From: Janthinobacterium sp051380735
GTDB lineage: Bacteria > Pseudomonadota > Gammaproteobacteria > Burkholderiales > Burkholderiaceae_D
Length of the DNA: 64,000 nucleotides
Direction of reading: 5' to 3'
Assembly: GCF_051380735.1 (NCBI RefSeq)
Contig: NZ_JBNYXQ010000003.1
Coordinates: forward strand, 62,001-126,000
This document shows, in pieces, positions 8,765 to 17,575 of the stretch. The notes beneath the pieces were generated by a model. The model made no database searches and was not told the DNA's origin. It saw only the letters and a program-made list of their open reading frames with translations. Both the position numbers and the translations under genes were made by a program. Within the stretch, counting starts at the first letter, position 1; the number at the start of each line of letters is the position of its first letter.

Positions 8765-9091
8765 CTATTTCTTCTCGGCCAGCTTCGCATCTTTCTTCAC
8801 ATTGGCTGGTGCCGCTGCACCTTGCTTGCCCTGGCCGTTGATCTGCAAGCCCGCCTCGGACAACTTGATAGCGCTTTTCGGGCCGATGCCCTTGACCCGG
8901 GTTTCAAAGTCTGCCCAGTCCTTGTAAGGTCCCTTGGCGCGCTCATCGATGATGGCTTTCGAGGTGGCCGGGCCGATGCCCTTGACACTGTCGAGCGCGG
9001 CCTGGTCGGCCTTGTTGACGTCTACCTGGGCCATGGCCAGGCCCATCGTCGCGGCCAGGGTTGCCACGGCCATAACAAGTTGTTTAAACAT
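8765..9091 (-). CDS. ComEA-like helix-hairpin-helix DNA-binding protein
   Basis: A 108-residue exported protein: signal peptide (residues 1-21, ending GLAMAQ), then a duplicated helix-hairpin-helix unit (VNKADQAALDSVKGIGPATS and FETRVKGIGPKSA), then a Lys/Ala-rich tail. This matches stand-alone ComEA-type proteins, which bind DNA in the periplasm and help pull it in during natural transformation. No other competence gene is adjacent, so a role in uptake is inferred from the family. It sits just downstream of the rfaE1 block, in the position where many relatives carry rfaD/hldD. Confidence 0.85.
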   Translation of the reverse strand: MFKQLVMAVATLAATMGLAMAQVDVNKADQAALDSVKGIGPATSKAIIDERAKGPYKDWADFETRVKGIGPKSAIKLSEAGLQINGQGKQGAAAPANVKKDAKLAEKK

Positions 9092-9250
9092 GGGGAAATC
9101 TCCGTAGTGTGGTTGAAGAACACTGAAACGGCTGACACGACAGCGCCTGGCCGTGATGACAGTGTAGCGAACGCGGCATGGCCCGGCGGAGGATGCACAG
9201 AGGAAGAGCTGCGCCAGATCAAGCGAACTGGCGCAGATGGTGAGGAAGAT

Positions 9251-10201
9251 TTATTGCGGGAACAGTTCCGCGCGCGTGACGGTGGCCGTGCCCAGCTTGC
9301 CCACCACGATGCCGCCGGCGCGGTTGGCCGTGCGCACGGCGTCGCCCAGGTTCATGCCGGCGCCCAGCATGGCGGCCATGGTGGCGATCACGGTGTCACC
9401 GGCGCCGGACACATCGAACACTTCGCGCGCGTCGGTCGGCATGTGCAGCACTTCATCGGCGGTGTACAAGCTCATGCCCTCTTCCGAACGGGTCAGCAGC
9501 AAGGCGTCCAGGCCCAGCTGCGAGCGCATCTGCTGGGCACGCTCGGTCAGCTGCTCTTCCGTGCTCCAGTTGCCAATGATACGGCGCAGCTCCGATTTGT
9601 TCGGAGTCAGCACTGACGCACCCGCGTAGCGCGAAAAATCGTCGCCTTTCGGATCCACCATCACGATCTTGCCGGCCGCACGCGCCGCCTTGATCATGTC
9701 CGCCACATTCACCAGGCTGCCCTTGGCGTAGTCGGACAAAATCACCACGTCGCAGTCGGGCAGCAGAGTATTGAACTGCTTGAGCTTGTCGCGCAGCACC
9801 GTATCGCTGGGCGCATCCTCGAAATCGATGCGCAGCATCTGCTGCTGGCGGCCGATCACGCGCAGCTTGATGATGGTGGAAATGGCCGCATCGCGCTGCA
9901 AGTGGCTGCGTATGCCGTCCTCGCCCAGCAGACGCTCGACCTGGCTGCCGGCCTCGTCGTCGCCGACCACGCCCAGCAAACTGGTCTGCGCACCCAGCGC
10001 AGCCGCATTGCGCGCCACGTTGGCCGCGCCACCAAGGCGCTCTTCGCGCTTCTCGATGCGCACGATGGGCACCGGCGCTTCCGGCGAAATGCGGCTGACG
10101 TCGCCAAACCAGTAACGGTCCAGCATCACGTCGCCCACCACCATCAGGCGCACTTTGGCCAGGCTGTCGGACGCGGTCAATGCCACCTCGTGCGCGCTCA
10201 T
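9251..10201 (-). CDS. rfaE1: D-glycero-beta-D-manno-heptose-7-phosphate kinase
   Basis: A 316-residue PfkB/ribokinase-family kinase that phosphorylates heptose-7-phosphate at C1 for LPS inner-core heptose synthesis. The N-terminal VVGDVMLDRYWFGDVSRISPEAPVP and the catalytic GAGDTVIATMAAML (anion hole plus base) are clear. Unlike the E. coli bifunctional HldE, the protein ends after the kinase domain, so the adenylyltransferase (rfaE2/hldC) must be encoded elsewhere. The ATG overlaps the stop of the UDP-sugar dehydrogenase gene upstream (ATGA), indicating one operon with it. Confidence 0.9.
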   Translation of the reverse strand: MSAHEVALTASDSLAKVRLMVVGDVMLDRYWFGDVSRISPEAPVPIVRIEKREERLGGAANVARNAAALGAQTSLLGVVGDDEAGSQVERLLGEDGIRSHLQRDAAISTIIKLRVIGRQQQMLRIDFEDAPSDTVLRDKLKQFNTLLPDCDVVILSDYAKGSLVNVADMIKAARAAGKIVMVDPKGDDFSRYAGASVLTPNKSELRRIIGNWSTEEQLTERAQQMRSQLGLDALLLTRSEEGMSLYTADEVLHMPTDAREVFDVSGAGDTVIATMAAMLGAGMNLGDAVRTANRAGGIVVGKLGTATVTRAELFPQ

Positions 10202-11565
10202 GCCGGCACCTGGAGCGAGCGGCCGATGCCGTGGTATTCGATGCCGCAGGCCTGCATGATGTCCGGTTCGTACAGGTTGCGGCCGTCAAAGATCACCGGC
10301 TGCTTCAGGCGCTTCTTGATCAGCTCGAAGTCGGGACTGCGGAAGGCCTTCCATTCCGTGACGATCACCAGCGCATCGGCGTCCAGCAGGGTGTCGGCCG
10401 GGCTGTCGGCATAGCGGATACGGGCCAGTTGCTCCGGCACCAGGTCCAGTTGCAGCACCCGCTGCGCTTCCGCCATCGCCACCGGGTCATACACGGCCAC
10501 CGTGGCGCCGCGCGAGAGCAGGTCGGCCAGCAGCACGCGCGCCGACGCTTCGCGCATATCATCCGTGTTGGGCTTGAAGGCCAGGCCCCAGATGGCGAAG
10601 TGGCGGCCGGCCAGGTCGTTGCCGAAGCGGCTGACGACCTTGCTGCCGAGGATATGCTTTTGCCGGTCGTTCACCGCTTCGACGGCGCGCAGTATCAGCA
10701 GCTCCTGGCCGTGGCCGCGCGCCGTGCGCTCGAGCGCCTGCACGTCTTTCGGGAAGCACGAGCCGCCATAGCCGCAGCCAGCGTACAGGAAGCTGTAGCC
10801 GATGCGCGGGTCGGAACCGACGCCACGGCGCACCGCTTCGATATCGACACCAACCTTGTCGGCCAGGTTGGCCAGTTCATTCATGAACGAGATGCGCGTG
10901 GCCAGCATGGCGTTGGCGGCGTACTTGGTGAACTCGGCCGAGCGCACATCCATCCAGTAAGTGCGTTCGCGGTTGCGGTTGAACGGTGCATACAGGGTGC
11001 GCAGCAGGTCACGCGCGCGCTCGCCTTCCGGCGTGGTGTCGACACCGATCACGATGCGGTCGGGCCGCATGAAGTCTTCGACAGCCGCGCCTTCCTTCAG
11101 AAATTCCGGGTTCGAGGCGACCGAGAAGGTGGCGTAGGTGGCGCGCAAGTCCAGTTCGGCCTGGATCGCGGCGCGCACTTTTTCTGCGGTGCCGACCGGC
11201 ACGGTCGACTTGTCGACGATGACCTTGTATTCCTTCATGTACTTGCCAATGCCGCGCGCGGCGGCCAGCACGTATTGCAGGTCGGCCGAGCCATCCTCGT
11301 CGGGCGGCGTGCCAACGGCAATGAACTGCAGCACGCCATGGTGGGCGGCCGCTTCCACGTCGGTGGAAAAGGTCAGGCGGCCGGCAGCGCGGTTGCGCGA
11401 CACGACTTCTTCCAGGCCAGGTTCATGGATGGGGATGCCGCCGTTGTTGAGCAGCTCGACTTTTTTCGCGTCGAGATCGAGGCAAAAAACGTCGTTGCCC
11501 AACTCGGCCAGGCAGGCGCCGGTGACAAGGCCGACATAGCCGGTGCCGATAATGGTAATTTTCAT
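10198..11565 (-). CDS. ugd: UDP-glucose 6-dehydrogenase
   Basis: A 455-residue NAD-dependent dehydrogenase of the UDP-glucose/GDP-mannose family, oxidising UDP-glucose to UDP-glucuronate for surface polysaccharides. The N-terminal dinucleotide motif is IGTGYVGLVTGACLAE, the catalytic cysteine lies in GYGGSCFPKDVQAL, and the central and C-terminal UDP-binding domains are complete. Length and motifs fit UDP-glucose dehydrogenase rather than the GDP-mannose enzyme; the exact sugar is inferred. It lies between lapB and rfaE1 on the same strand, so precursors for LPS heptose and for uronic acids are made from one block. Confidence 0.9.
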   Translation of the reverse strand: MKITIIGTGYVGLVTGACLAELGNDVFCLDLDAKKVELLNNGGIPIHEPGLEEVVSRNRAAGRLTFSTDVEAAAHHGVLQFIAVGTPPDEDGSADLQYVLAAARGIGKYMKEYKVIVDKSTVPVGTAEKVRAAIQAELDLRATYATFSVASNPEFLKEGAAVEDFMRPDRIVIGVDTTPEGERARDLLRTLYAPFNRNRERTYWMDVRSAEFTKYAANAMLATRISFMNELANLADKVGVDIEAVRRGVGSDPRIGYSFLYAGCGYGGSCFPKDVQALERTARGHGQELLILRAVEAVNDRQKHILGSKVVSRFGNDLAGRHFAIWGLAFKPNTDDMREASARVLLADLLSRGATVAVYDPVAMAEAQRVLQLDLVPEQLARIRYADSPADTLLDADALVIVTEWKAFRSPDFELIKKRLKQPVIFDGRNLYEPDIMQACGIEYHGIGRSLQVPA

Positions 11566-11644
11566 GGTTGTACCGTATGGATAAAAAGCAGGTCTTGCAT
11601 GGAATTACACGCCACATTGCTGTGGGCAAGGTGACGTGTAGGTA

Positions 11645-12820
11645 TCAGTTCATGACGTTCAATTCTTCGGTGCGGCGCGGAGGGTAGGTTTCCCACTTGT
11701 TGCAGCCGGGGCAATGCCAGTAGAACTGGCGCGCCTTGAAGCCGCAGTGGCTGCACTGGTAGCGGGCCAGCTTCTGCGTATAGCCGTGCACCAGATTTTT
11801 CACCATCGCCAGTTCCGACAGGACGGCTGCCGGCGCATCCATCATGCGTGCTTCGAGCAGCTTGTCCAGGCCCAGCAGGGTTGGCGTGCGGCGCAGTTCG
11901 GCGCTCACCAGCAGCTTGGCGGCATCGACGCCGTCCAGGTCCAGCACCGCCTTGAACACCACCTCGATCAGGTCGATCGACGACGCTTCTTCCAGGTAGG
12001 AACGCAACAGGTTGATGCCCTCCTGCGGGCGGCCCACCCTGGTGTAGCCATCCATCAGGCGCTGCGCCACCAGCGCGACGTGCGGCACGCTTTGCTGCTC
12101 GACCCGGCGCCAGGCCATGATCGCCTCTTCCACATCACCGCGCGCCAGCAACACGTCGCCCGTCAATATCGTGGCGCGCACGCTCTTGCGGTCGGTCTGC
12201 AGGGCTTTTTCGAGCAGCGGCATGGCTTCGTCCGGCTTCAGATGCACCAGAGCGTCATGCGCCAGTTCGCAATAGAATTGCGCGATTTCCTTCTGGCGCG
12301 CACCGGCGCCCGATTCCTGCAAGCCCAGCGCCGCTTCGATGGCGCGTGGCCATTCCTTTTCACGCTGGAAGATTTCCAGCAGCGCGCGGCGTGCCTGCAC
12401 CGCGTATTGGGTTTCTACCAGGCCATTGAAGGTTTCTTCGGCACGGTCCAGCAGGCCCGCTTTCAGGTAGTCCATGCCCAGCTCATAGGCGGCGTGCACC
12501 TGCTGTTCCTGCGGCAGATCCGGGCGCGCCAGCAGATTCTGGTGGACGCGGATGGCGCGTTCGGTCTCGCCACGGCGGCGAAACAGGTTACCGAGCGCAA
12601 AGTGCATATCGGCCGATTCGGGGTCGAGCTTGACGATTTCGATAAACGCGTCGATCGCCTTGTCATGCTGTTCGGTGAGCAGGAAATTCAAGCCCTTGAA
12701 ATAATTGCGCGGCAGGCTGCGCGATTCCGACACCAGTTGATGGATATCGACGCGTGCGGCGATCCAGCCCAGTGCGAAAAACAGGGGGATGCCCAGGAGC
12801 CACCAGAATTCAAATTCCAT
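11645..12820 (-). CDS. lapB: Lipopolysaccharide assembly protein B
   Basis: A 391-residue inner-membrane-anchored protein that, in E. coli (YciM), controls LPS output by directing FtsH-dependent LpxC turnover. One N-terminal membrane helix (MEFEFWWLLGIPLFFALGW) is followed by a stack of TPR helices from about residue 35 to 350 and a C-terminal rubredoxin-like metal site with paired cysteines (CSHCGFKA and CPGCNKWE). The start at MEFEFWW removes a non-conserved 50-residue extension. lapA lies immediately upstream, as in most proteobacteria. Confidence 0.92.
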   Translation of the reverse strand: MEFEFWWLLGIPLFFALGWIAARVDIHQLVSESRSLPRNYFKGLNFLLTEQHDKAIDAFIEIVKLDPESADMHFALGNLFRRRGETERAIRVHQNLLARPDLPQEQQVHAAYELGMDYLKAGLLDRAEETFNGLVETQYAVQARRALLEIFQREKEWPRAIEAALGLQESGAGARQKEIAQFYCELAHDALVHLKPDEAMPLLEKALQTDRKSVRATILTGDVLLARGDVEEAIMAWRRVEQQSVPHVALVAQRLMDGYTRVGRPQEGINLLRSYLEEASSIDLIEVVFKAVLDLDGVDAAKLLVSAELRRTPTLLGLDKLLEARMMDAPAAVLSELAMVKNLVHGYTQKLARYQCSHCGFKARQFYWHCPGCNKWETYPPRRTEELNVMN

Positions 12821-12869
12821 GCGATAGTTTTTATTCGTATAAGAGGGAAAAACGGAAAGACAGTGGCGC

Positions 12870-13175
12870 TCAGGATTGGGCGCTGACGCCGTCCGGTTGC
12901 GGCTGTACATTGGCAGACGTGCCGACGGCGTGCAGCGCAGCGATCGTGGTTTTTTGCCGGCTCGCTTCACGGCGGTGACGGAACACGGTCGGCGTCAGGG
13001 CCAGTACGCCCAGGCTCGCACCTGCGACAAAAAAGCCCAGCAGCATCAGCACCAGCGGGCCACGGATTTCATAATTGAGGAACAGATGCAGGTCGACCAC
13101 CTGCACATTCTTCAGCGCAAAGCCGAAGAACAGGACGAAAAGAACACAGCCAACGATGGTGGAGATGATTTTCAT
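12870..13175 (-). CDS. lapA: LapA family membrane protein
   Basis: A 101-residue protein with two hydrophobic helices (IISTIVGCVLFVLFFGFALK and the LVLMLLGFFVAGASLGVLAL region) separated by the family's VQVVDLHLFLNYEIRGPL segment, and a basic then Gln-rich cytosolic tail. LapA partners LapB in LPS quality control, though its molecular role is less clear. The chosen start MKIISTIV removes a 19-residue stretch without family similarity. It is 49 bases upstream of lapB on the same strand and downstream of ihfB, separated from it by a strong terminator. Confidence 0.88.
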   Translation of the reverse strand: MKIISTIVGCVLFVLFFGFALKNVQVVDLHLFLNYEIRGPLVLMLLGFFVAGASLGVLALTPTVFRHRREASRQKTTIAALHAVGTSANVQPQPDGVSAQS

Positions 13176-13251
13176 CGATAGGTCCAGACAGAGAGAAACG
13201 GCAATACAAACGGTGTTCGTGCCACATGGCACAGAGCTTCGACATCATAGC

Positions 13252-13280
13252 AAAAAAAAAGCGGCATCCAAGGATGCCGC
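13252..13280 (-). terminator. Rho-independent terminator after ihfB
   Basis: A 9-bp perfect stem (GCGGCATCC/GGATGCCGC) with a 2-base apex, followed on the minus strand by nine consecutive T. It ends the rpsA-ihfB transcript; the T-rich stretch on the other side could give weaker plus-strand activity. Confidence 0.85.
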
Positions 13281-13308
13281 TCTTTATTTTCCGCCTTCCA
13301 GCAGACGA

Positions 13309-13614
13309 TTAATCCTCGATGATCGGCTGGCCGACCATCGCGTCCACGCGCTCGCGCAACTGTTTGCCCGGCTTGAAGTGGGGTACCCGTTTTTCAGGCA
13401 CCATCACCTTGTCGCCCGACTTCGGGTTGCGGCCGATGCGCGGTGGCCGGCTGTTCAGGGCAAAACTGCCAAAACCGCGGATCTCGATGCGCTGGCCGGT
13501 CGCCAGGGCGTTGGTCATCGCATCGAGAATGGTCTTGACGGCATACTCCGCATCTTTCGCCACCAGCTGAGAATAACGCTCGGCCAGGCGGTTGATCAGC
13601 TCGGATTTTGTCAT
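13309..13614 (-). CDS. ihfB: Integration host factor subunit beta
   Basis: A 101-residue HU/IHF-family DNA-bending protein that forms a heterodimer with IhfA. The family signature appears as GRNPKSGDKVMVPEKRVPHFK, with the intercalating Pro in the beta-arm (RPPRIGRNP) and the N-terminal MTKSELINRLAERY. It is encoded directly downstream of rpsA, the usual place in proteobacteria, with a strong terminator after it. Confidence 0.95.
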   Translation of the reverse strand: MTKSELINRLAERYSQLVAKDAEYAVKTILDAMTNALATGQRIEIRGFGSFALNSRPPRIGRNPKSGDKVMVPEKRVPHFKPGKQLRERVDAMVGQPIIED

Positions 13615-13632
13615 CTGCCGGTTTCCGCAGTC

Positions 13633-15345
13633 TTAGTTCTTGTTATCGAACTTGGCTTTCAACAAGGCGCCCAGGCTGGTGGTGCCCGAAGCTGCGTTGT
13701 TGTCGGTAGCTGCCATCTTCTGCATTGCTTCCTGGGTTTCAACATTGTCTTTCGCTTTGATCGACAGTTGGATACCACGGGCTTTGCGGTCGATGTTCAG
13801 CACCATTGCTTCAACGGTGTCGCCGACTTTCAGGTGCGTACCAGCATCTTCAACGCGGTCGCGCGAGATTTCGGAAGCGCGCAGGTAGCCTTCAACTTCT
13901 TCGGACAGTTGGATCACGGCGCCTTTAGGCTCAACCGATTTAACGGTACCGGTTACCAGCGAGCCTTTGTCGTTCATGGCTGCGAAGTTGTTGAATGGGT
14001 CACCTTCCAGTTGCTTGACACCCAGGGAAACACGCTCGCGCTCAACGTCGATGGCCAGAACGATGGCTTCCAGTTCGTCACCTTTCTTGAAGCGACGCAC
14101 GGCTTCTTCGCCGGTTTCGGTCCAGGACAGGTCGGACAGGTGCACCAGACCGTCGATGTTGCCGGCCAGGCCGATGAACACGCCGAAGTCGGTGATCGAT
14201 TTGATCGCGCCGCGGACTTTGTCACCTTTTTTATGGGTAACACCGAAGTCGTCCCATGGATTGGCTTTGCACTGTTTCATGCCCAGCGAAATACGACGAC
14301 GCTCTTCGTCGATTTCCAGAACCATTACTTCTACTTCGTCGCCCAGTTGGACAACTTTGTTAGGAGCAACGTTTTTGTTCGTCCAGTCCATTTCGGAAAC
14401 GTGTACCAGACCTTCGATACCTTGTTCCACTTCCACGAATGCGCCGTAGTCGGTCAGGTTCGTTACTTTACCGAACAGACGGGTGCTTTGTGGGTAACGA
14501 CGGGACAGACCGGTCCAAGGATCGTCGCCCAGTTGTTTTACGCCCAGCGAAACACGGTTTTTCTCTTGATCGTATTTCAGGACTTTGGCGGTGATTTCCT
14601 GGCCAACCGTCAGAACTTCCGACGGGTGACGTACACGGCGCCATGCCAGGTCGGTGATGTGCAGCAGACCATCGATACCGCCCAGATCCACGAACGCGCC
14701 GTAGTCGGTGATATTTTTGACGACGCCGGTCACGACCGTGCCTTCTTTCAGCGTTTCCATCAGTTTCTGACGCTCTTCGCCCATCGAAGCTTCGATGACA
14801 GCGCGACGCGACAGAACCACGTTGTTACGCTTGCGGTCCAGTTTGATGACCTTGAATTCGAGGGTCTTGCCTTCGAATGGGGTGGTATCTTTCACTGGGC
14901 GGGTGTCAACCAGCGAACCCGGCAGGAATGCGCGGATGCCGTTGGTCAGGACGGTCAGGCCGCCTTTGACTTTGCCATTGACGGTACCGACGACGATCTC
15001 GCCCGATTCCATCGCTTTTTCCAGAGCCAGCCACGAAGCCAGACGCTTGGCTTTATCGCGCGACAGGATGGTATCGCCGAAACCATTTTCCAGCGATTCG
15101 ATCGCCACGGAAACGAAGTCACCAACTTTGACTTCCAGTTCGCCGTGGTCGTTCTTGAATTCTTCGACAGGGATGAATGCTTCGGATTTGAGGCCGGCGT
15201 TAACGATCACGAAATTGTGGTCGAGGCGCACGACTTCAGCGGAAATAACTTCGCCGGAGCGCATATCTTGACGCGACAACGATTCCTCGAAGAGCGCAGC
15301 AAAACTTTCCATACCGGTAGATTCGTTAGTTGTAACAGTAGACAT
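13633..15345 (-). CDS. rpsA: 30S ribosomal protein S1
   Basis: A 570-residue protein of six S1 (OB-fold) repeats, the mRNA-binding factor of the small subunit. The repeats can be followed through recurring motifs such as GTVVTGVVKNITDYGAFVDL, FGKVTNLTDYGAFVEV and VRGAIKSITDFGVFIGL. The N-terminus (ESFAALFEESL) matches the ribosome-docking region. Codon use is more AT-tolerant and biased than in its neighbours, as expected for a highly expressed gene. It lies 113 bases downstream of cmk and 18 bases upstream of ihfB. Confidence 0.96.
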   Translation of the reverse strand: MSTVTTNESTGMESFAALFEESLSRQDMRSGEVISAEVVRLDHNFVIVNAGLKSEAFIPVEEFKNDHGELEVKVGDFVSVAIESLENGFGDTILSRDKAKRLASWLALEKAMESGEIVVGTVNGKVKGGLTVLTNGIRAFLPGSLVDTRPVKDTTPFEGKTLEFKVIKLDRKRNNVVLSRRAVIEASMGEERQKLMETLKEGTVVTGVVKNITDYGAFVDLGGIDGLLHITDLAWRRVRHPSEVLTVGQEITAKVLKYDQEKNRVSLGVKQLGDDPWTGLSRRYPQSTRLFGKVTNLTDYGAFVEVEQGIEGLVHVSEMDWTNKNVAPNKVVQLGDEVEVMVLEIDEERRRISLGMKQCKANPWDDFGVTHKKGDKVRGAIKSITDFGVFIGLAGNIDGLVHLSDLSWTETGEEAVRRFKKGDELEAIVLAIDVERERVSLGVKQLEGDPFNNFAAMNDKGSLVTGTVKSVEPKGAVIQLSEEVEGYLRASEISRDRVEDAGTHLKVGDTVEAMVLNIDRKARGIQLSIKAKDNVETQEAMQKMAATDNNAASGTTSLGALLKAKFDNKN

Positions 15346-15458
15346 AGGGTTTACACAAGTTAGCCAGCAGAGATCGCACCATGCGACTTAAACTGGGTTA
15401 GGTTTTTGACACACCCGGACAGGCCAGGAGCCGTCAACGGGCACCACATAGCTGAACA

Positions 15459-16133
15459 TCAGGCTATTTTTGCTGCAGCTGCATACCATTTCAGCACGGT
15501 TTCGACAGCAACATCTGCCGTCATGGCCGAGGTATCGAGGATATGCGCCCCTTCTGCGGGAGCCAGAGGCGCAATCGCACGGTGAGTATCACGTTCGTCC
15601 CGCGCCTGCAAATCCATCAGAAGGTCTTCCATAGTAGCAGAAAAACCCTTGTCTATCAATTGCTTATATCGGCGTTGCGCACGCGCCTCGGCGCTGGCCG
15701 TCAAAAACACTTTCAGCGTGGCATGCGGAAAGATCACCGTGCCCATGTCGCGCCCGTCGGCCACCAGACCCGGCGTCTTGCGAAAACCCAGCTGCAGGCT
15801 GACCAGCGCATGGCGCACGGTAGGCAGCACGGCAATCTTCGACGCCGTATTGCCGACCTCTTCGGCGCGGATCTGCTCGGTGACGTTTTCATGCGCCAGC
15901 AGGATCTCGCCATTGGCAAAGTGGCAAGGCAGATGTTCGGCCAGCTTGGCCAGCGCGTGCTCGTCGCGCAGGTCGGTACCGCGGCGCAGGGCTGTCAGGG
16001 CCGTCAGCCGGTACAAGGCGCCCGAATCGAGATAATGAAAGCCGAGCTTGTCGGCCACGCGGTGGGCCACCGTGCCCTTGCCTGAAGCAGTGGGGCCGTC
16101 GATGGTGATGACTGGGATATGGGATGTAGACAT
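15459..16133 (-). CDS. cmk: Cytidylate kinase
   Basis: A 224-residue nucleoside monophosphate kinase converting (d)CMP to (d)CDP. The P-loop is ITIDGPTASGKGTVA, followed by the LDSGALYR substrate segment and DGRDMGTVIFP. C-terminal Arg residues (ERDTHR) close the active site. It is located between aroA and rpsA, the standard order in this phylum. A palindromic intergenic element (16158-16182) separates it from aroA. Confidence 0.94.
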   Translation of the reverse strand: MSTSHIPVITIDGPTASGKGTVAHRVADKLGFHYLDSGALYRLTALTALRRGTDLRDEHALAKLAEHLPCHFANGEILLAHENVTEQIRAEEVGNTASKIAVLPTVRHALVSLQLGFRKTPGLVADGRDMGTVIFPHATLKVFLTASAEARAQRRYKQLIDKGFSATMEDLLMDLQARDERDTHRAIAPLAPAEGAHILDTSAMTADVAVETVLKWYAAAAKIA

Positions 16134-16157
16134 AGTTGTATCAATCAGAGTAAAGCT

Positions 16158-16182
16158 GGGTCAGACCCGGCGGGTCTGACCC
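16158..16182. repeat. Dispersed intergenic palindrome, copy 1 (GGGTCAGACCC family)
   Basis: GGGTCAGACCC at 16158-16168, loop GGC, GGGTCTGACCC at 16172-16182; sits between aroA and cmk. The same dyad recurs at 19621-19647, 19709-19735 and, in variant forms, at 28256-28295 and 46018-46099. Confidence 0.8.
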
Positions 16183-16198
16183 CGGAATTTGCCTGCGG

Positions 16199-17560
16199 TT
16201 AGATCAGACTATCCCTGGCTATCCCCGCAAACGTGGCGAAATACTCGGGGAAGGTCTTGGCCACGCATTTCGGGTCATTGATGCGCATGGCGTTGCCGCG
16301 CCGGGCGGCGCCGTCGAGCGAGGCCAGCGAAAAGCACATCGCCATGCGGTGGTCGTCATAGGTGTCGATGGTGGCGGCGGCAATTTCAGCCGGCGGCGTC
16401 ACGCGCAGATAGTCGGCGCCCTCTTCCACTTCTGCACCGAGTTTGCGCAACTCGGTCGCCATAGCCGACAGGCGGTCGGTCTCTTTCACGCGCCAGCTGG
16501 CGATATTGCGCAGCGTGCTGGTGCCGTCCGCATACAGCGCGGCCACCGCGATCGTCATGGCGGCATCGGGAATATGGTTGAAGTCCATGTCGACCGCCTT
16601 CAAAGGGCCGTTTGAGCGCGCCTCGATCCAGTTTTCGCCCATGGTAATCGTCGCGCCCATCTGCTGCAGCGCTTCAACGAAACGCACGTCGCCCTGGATG
16701 CTGTCGCGCCCCACGCCTTCGACCCGTACCGGGCCGCCACCGATGGCACCAGCGGCCAGAAAGTACGACGCCGAGGAAGCATCGCCTTCGACGTGGATGG
16801 TGCCCGGGCTTTGATACTGCTGGCCCGGCTGTACCGTGAACGACTGCCAGCCGTCATGCTCGACCGTCACGCCGAAGCGCTGCATCAGGTTCAGGGTGAT
16901 CTCGATATACGGTTTCGAAATCAGTTCGCCAGTGACATCGATGGTCACCGCATGGTCGCGCGCCATCAAAGGCGCCACCATCAACAGGGCTGTCAGGAAC
17001 TGGCTCGACACATTGCCGCGCACGGCGATGCGCTGGGCGTGGATATGGCCACGGCGGATGCGCAGCGGCGGAAAGCCGTGCTCGCCCGTGTACTCGATCT
17101 GCGTGCCGACAGCGTTCAAGGCGTCGACCAGGTCGCCGATCGGGCGCTCGTGCATGCGCGACACGCCATGCAGCGTGTAATCGCCGCCGATCACGGCCAG
17201 CGCCGCCGTCAGCGGGCGGATCGCCGTGCCGGCGTTGCCCATGAACAGATCCGCTTCGTGATTCGGCAACACGCCGCCGCAACCCTGTACATGGTGCACC
17301 TGGTGCAAGCTGGCTGCGTCCGCATTCAGATCGAGTTCATTCTGGGTCCATTTCACGCCCAGCGAGGTCAATGCGGTCAGCATGACGAAAGTGTCGTCGG
17401 AAGCGAGCAGGTCGACGATTTTGGTCGTGCCCCTGGCCAGCGCGGCCAGCAGCAGCACGCGGTTCGAGATGCTTTTCGAGCCGGGCAGGCGCACCGTGCC
17501 CTCGACGTGCATCACCGGTTTCAGATCGATATGGTGGGGATAGTGTTTGGTCTGGGTCAT
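16199..17560 (-). CDS. aroA: 3-phosphoshikimate 1-carboxyvinyltransferase (EPSP synthase)
   Basis: A 453-residue enzyme of the shikimate pathway that joins shikimate-3-phosphate and phosphoenolpyruvate. The first signature region reads LPGSKSISNRVLLLAALARG, LFMGNAGTAIRPLTAAL marks the PEP site, and DYDDHRMAMCF-like TYDDHRMAMCF with the catalytic residues lies near the C-terminus. It is slightly longer than the ~427-residue E. coli enzyme because of an N-terminal extension (MTQTKHYPHHIDLKPV). It follows tyrA on the same strand with 15 bases between them, so the two are likely co-transcribed. Confidence 0.95.
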   Translation of the reverse strand: MTQTKHYPHHIDLKPVMHVEGTVRLPGSKSISNRVLLLAALARGTTKIVDLLASDDTFVMLTALTSLGVKWTQNELDLNADAASLHQVHHVQGCGGVLPNHEADLFMGNAGTAIRPLTAALAVIGGDYTLHGVSRMHERPIGDLVDALNAVGTQIEYTGEHGFPPLRIRRGHIHAQRIAVRGNVSSQFLTALLMVAPLMARDHAVTIDVTGELISKPYIEITLNLMQRFGVTVEHDGWQSFTVQPGQQYQSPGTIHVEGDASSASYFLAAGAIGGGPVRVEGVGRDSIQGDVRFVEALQQMGATITMGENWIEARSNGPLKAVDMDFNHIPDAAMTIAVAALYADGTSTLRNIASWRVKETDRLSAMATELRKLGAEVEEGADYLRVTPPAEIAAATIDTYDDHRMAMCFSLASLDGAARRGNAMRINDPKCVAKTFPEYFATFAGIARDSLI

Positions 17561-17575
17561 GCGGGTATCCTTTAT

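Noticed and set aside
10180..11634. A 484-codon plus-strand frame opposite ugd
   Set aside because: Antisense of a clearly recognisable dehydrogenase; no independent signals.
13075..15363. A 762-codon plus-strand frame opposite rpsA and ihfB
   Set aside because: Shadow frame created by the codon bias of rpsA; no protein family features.
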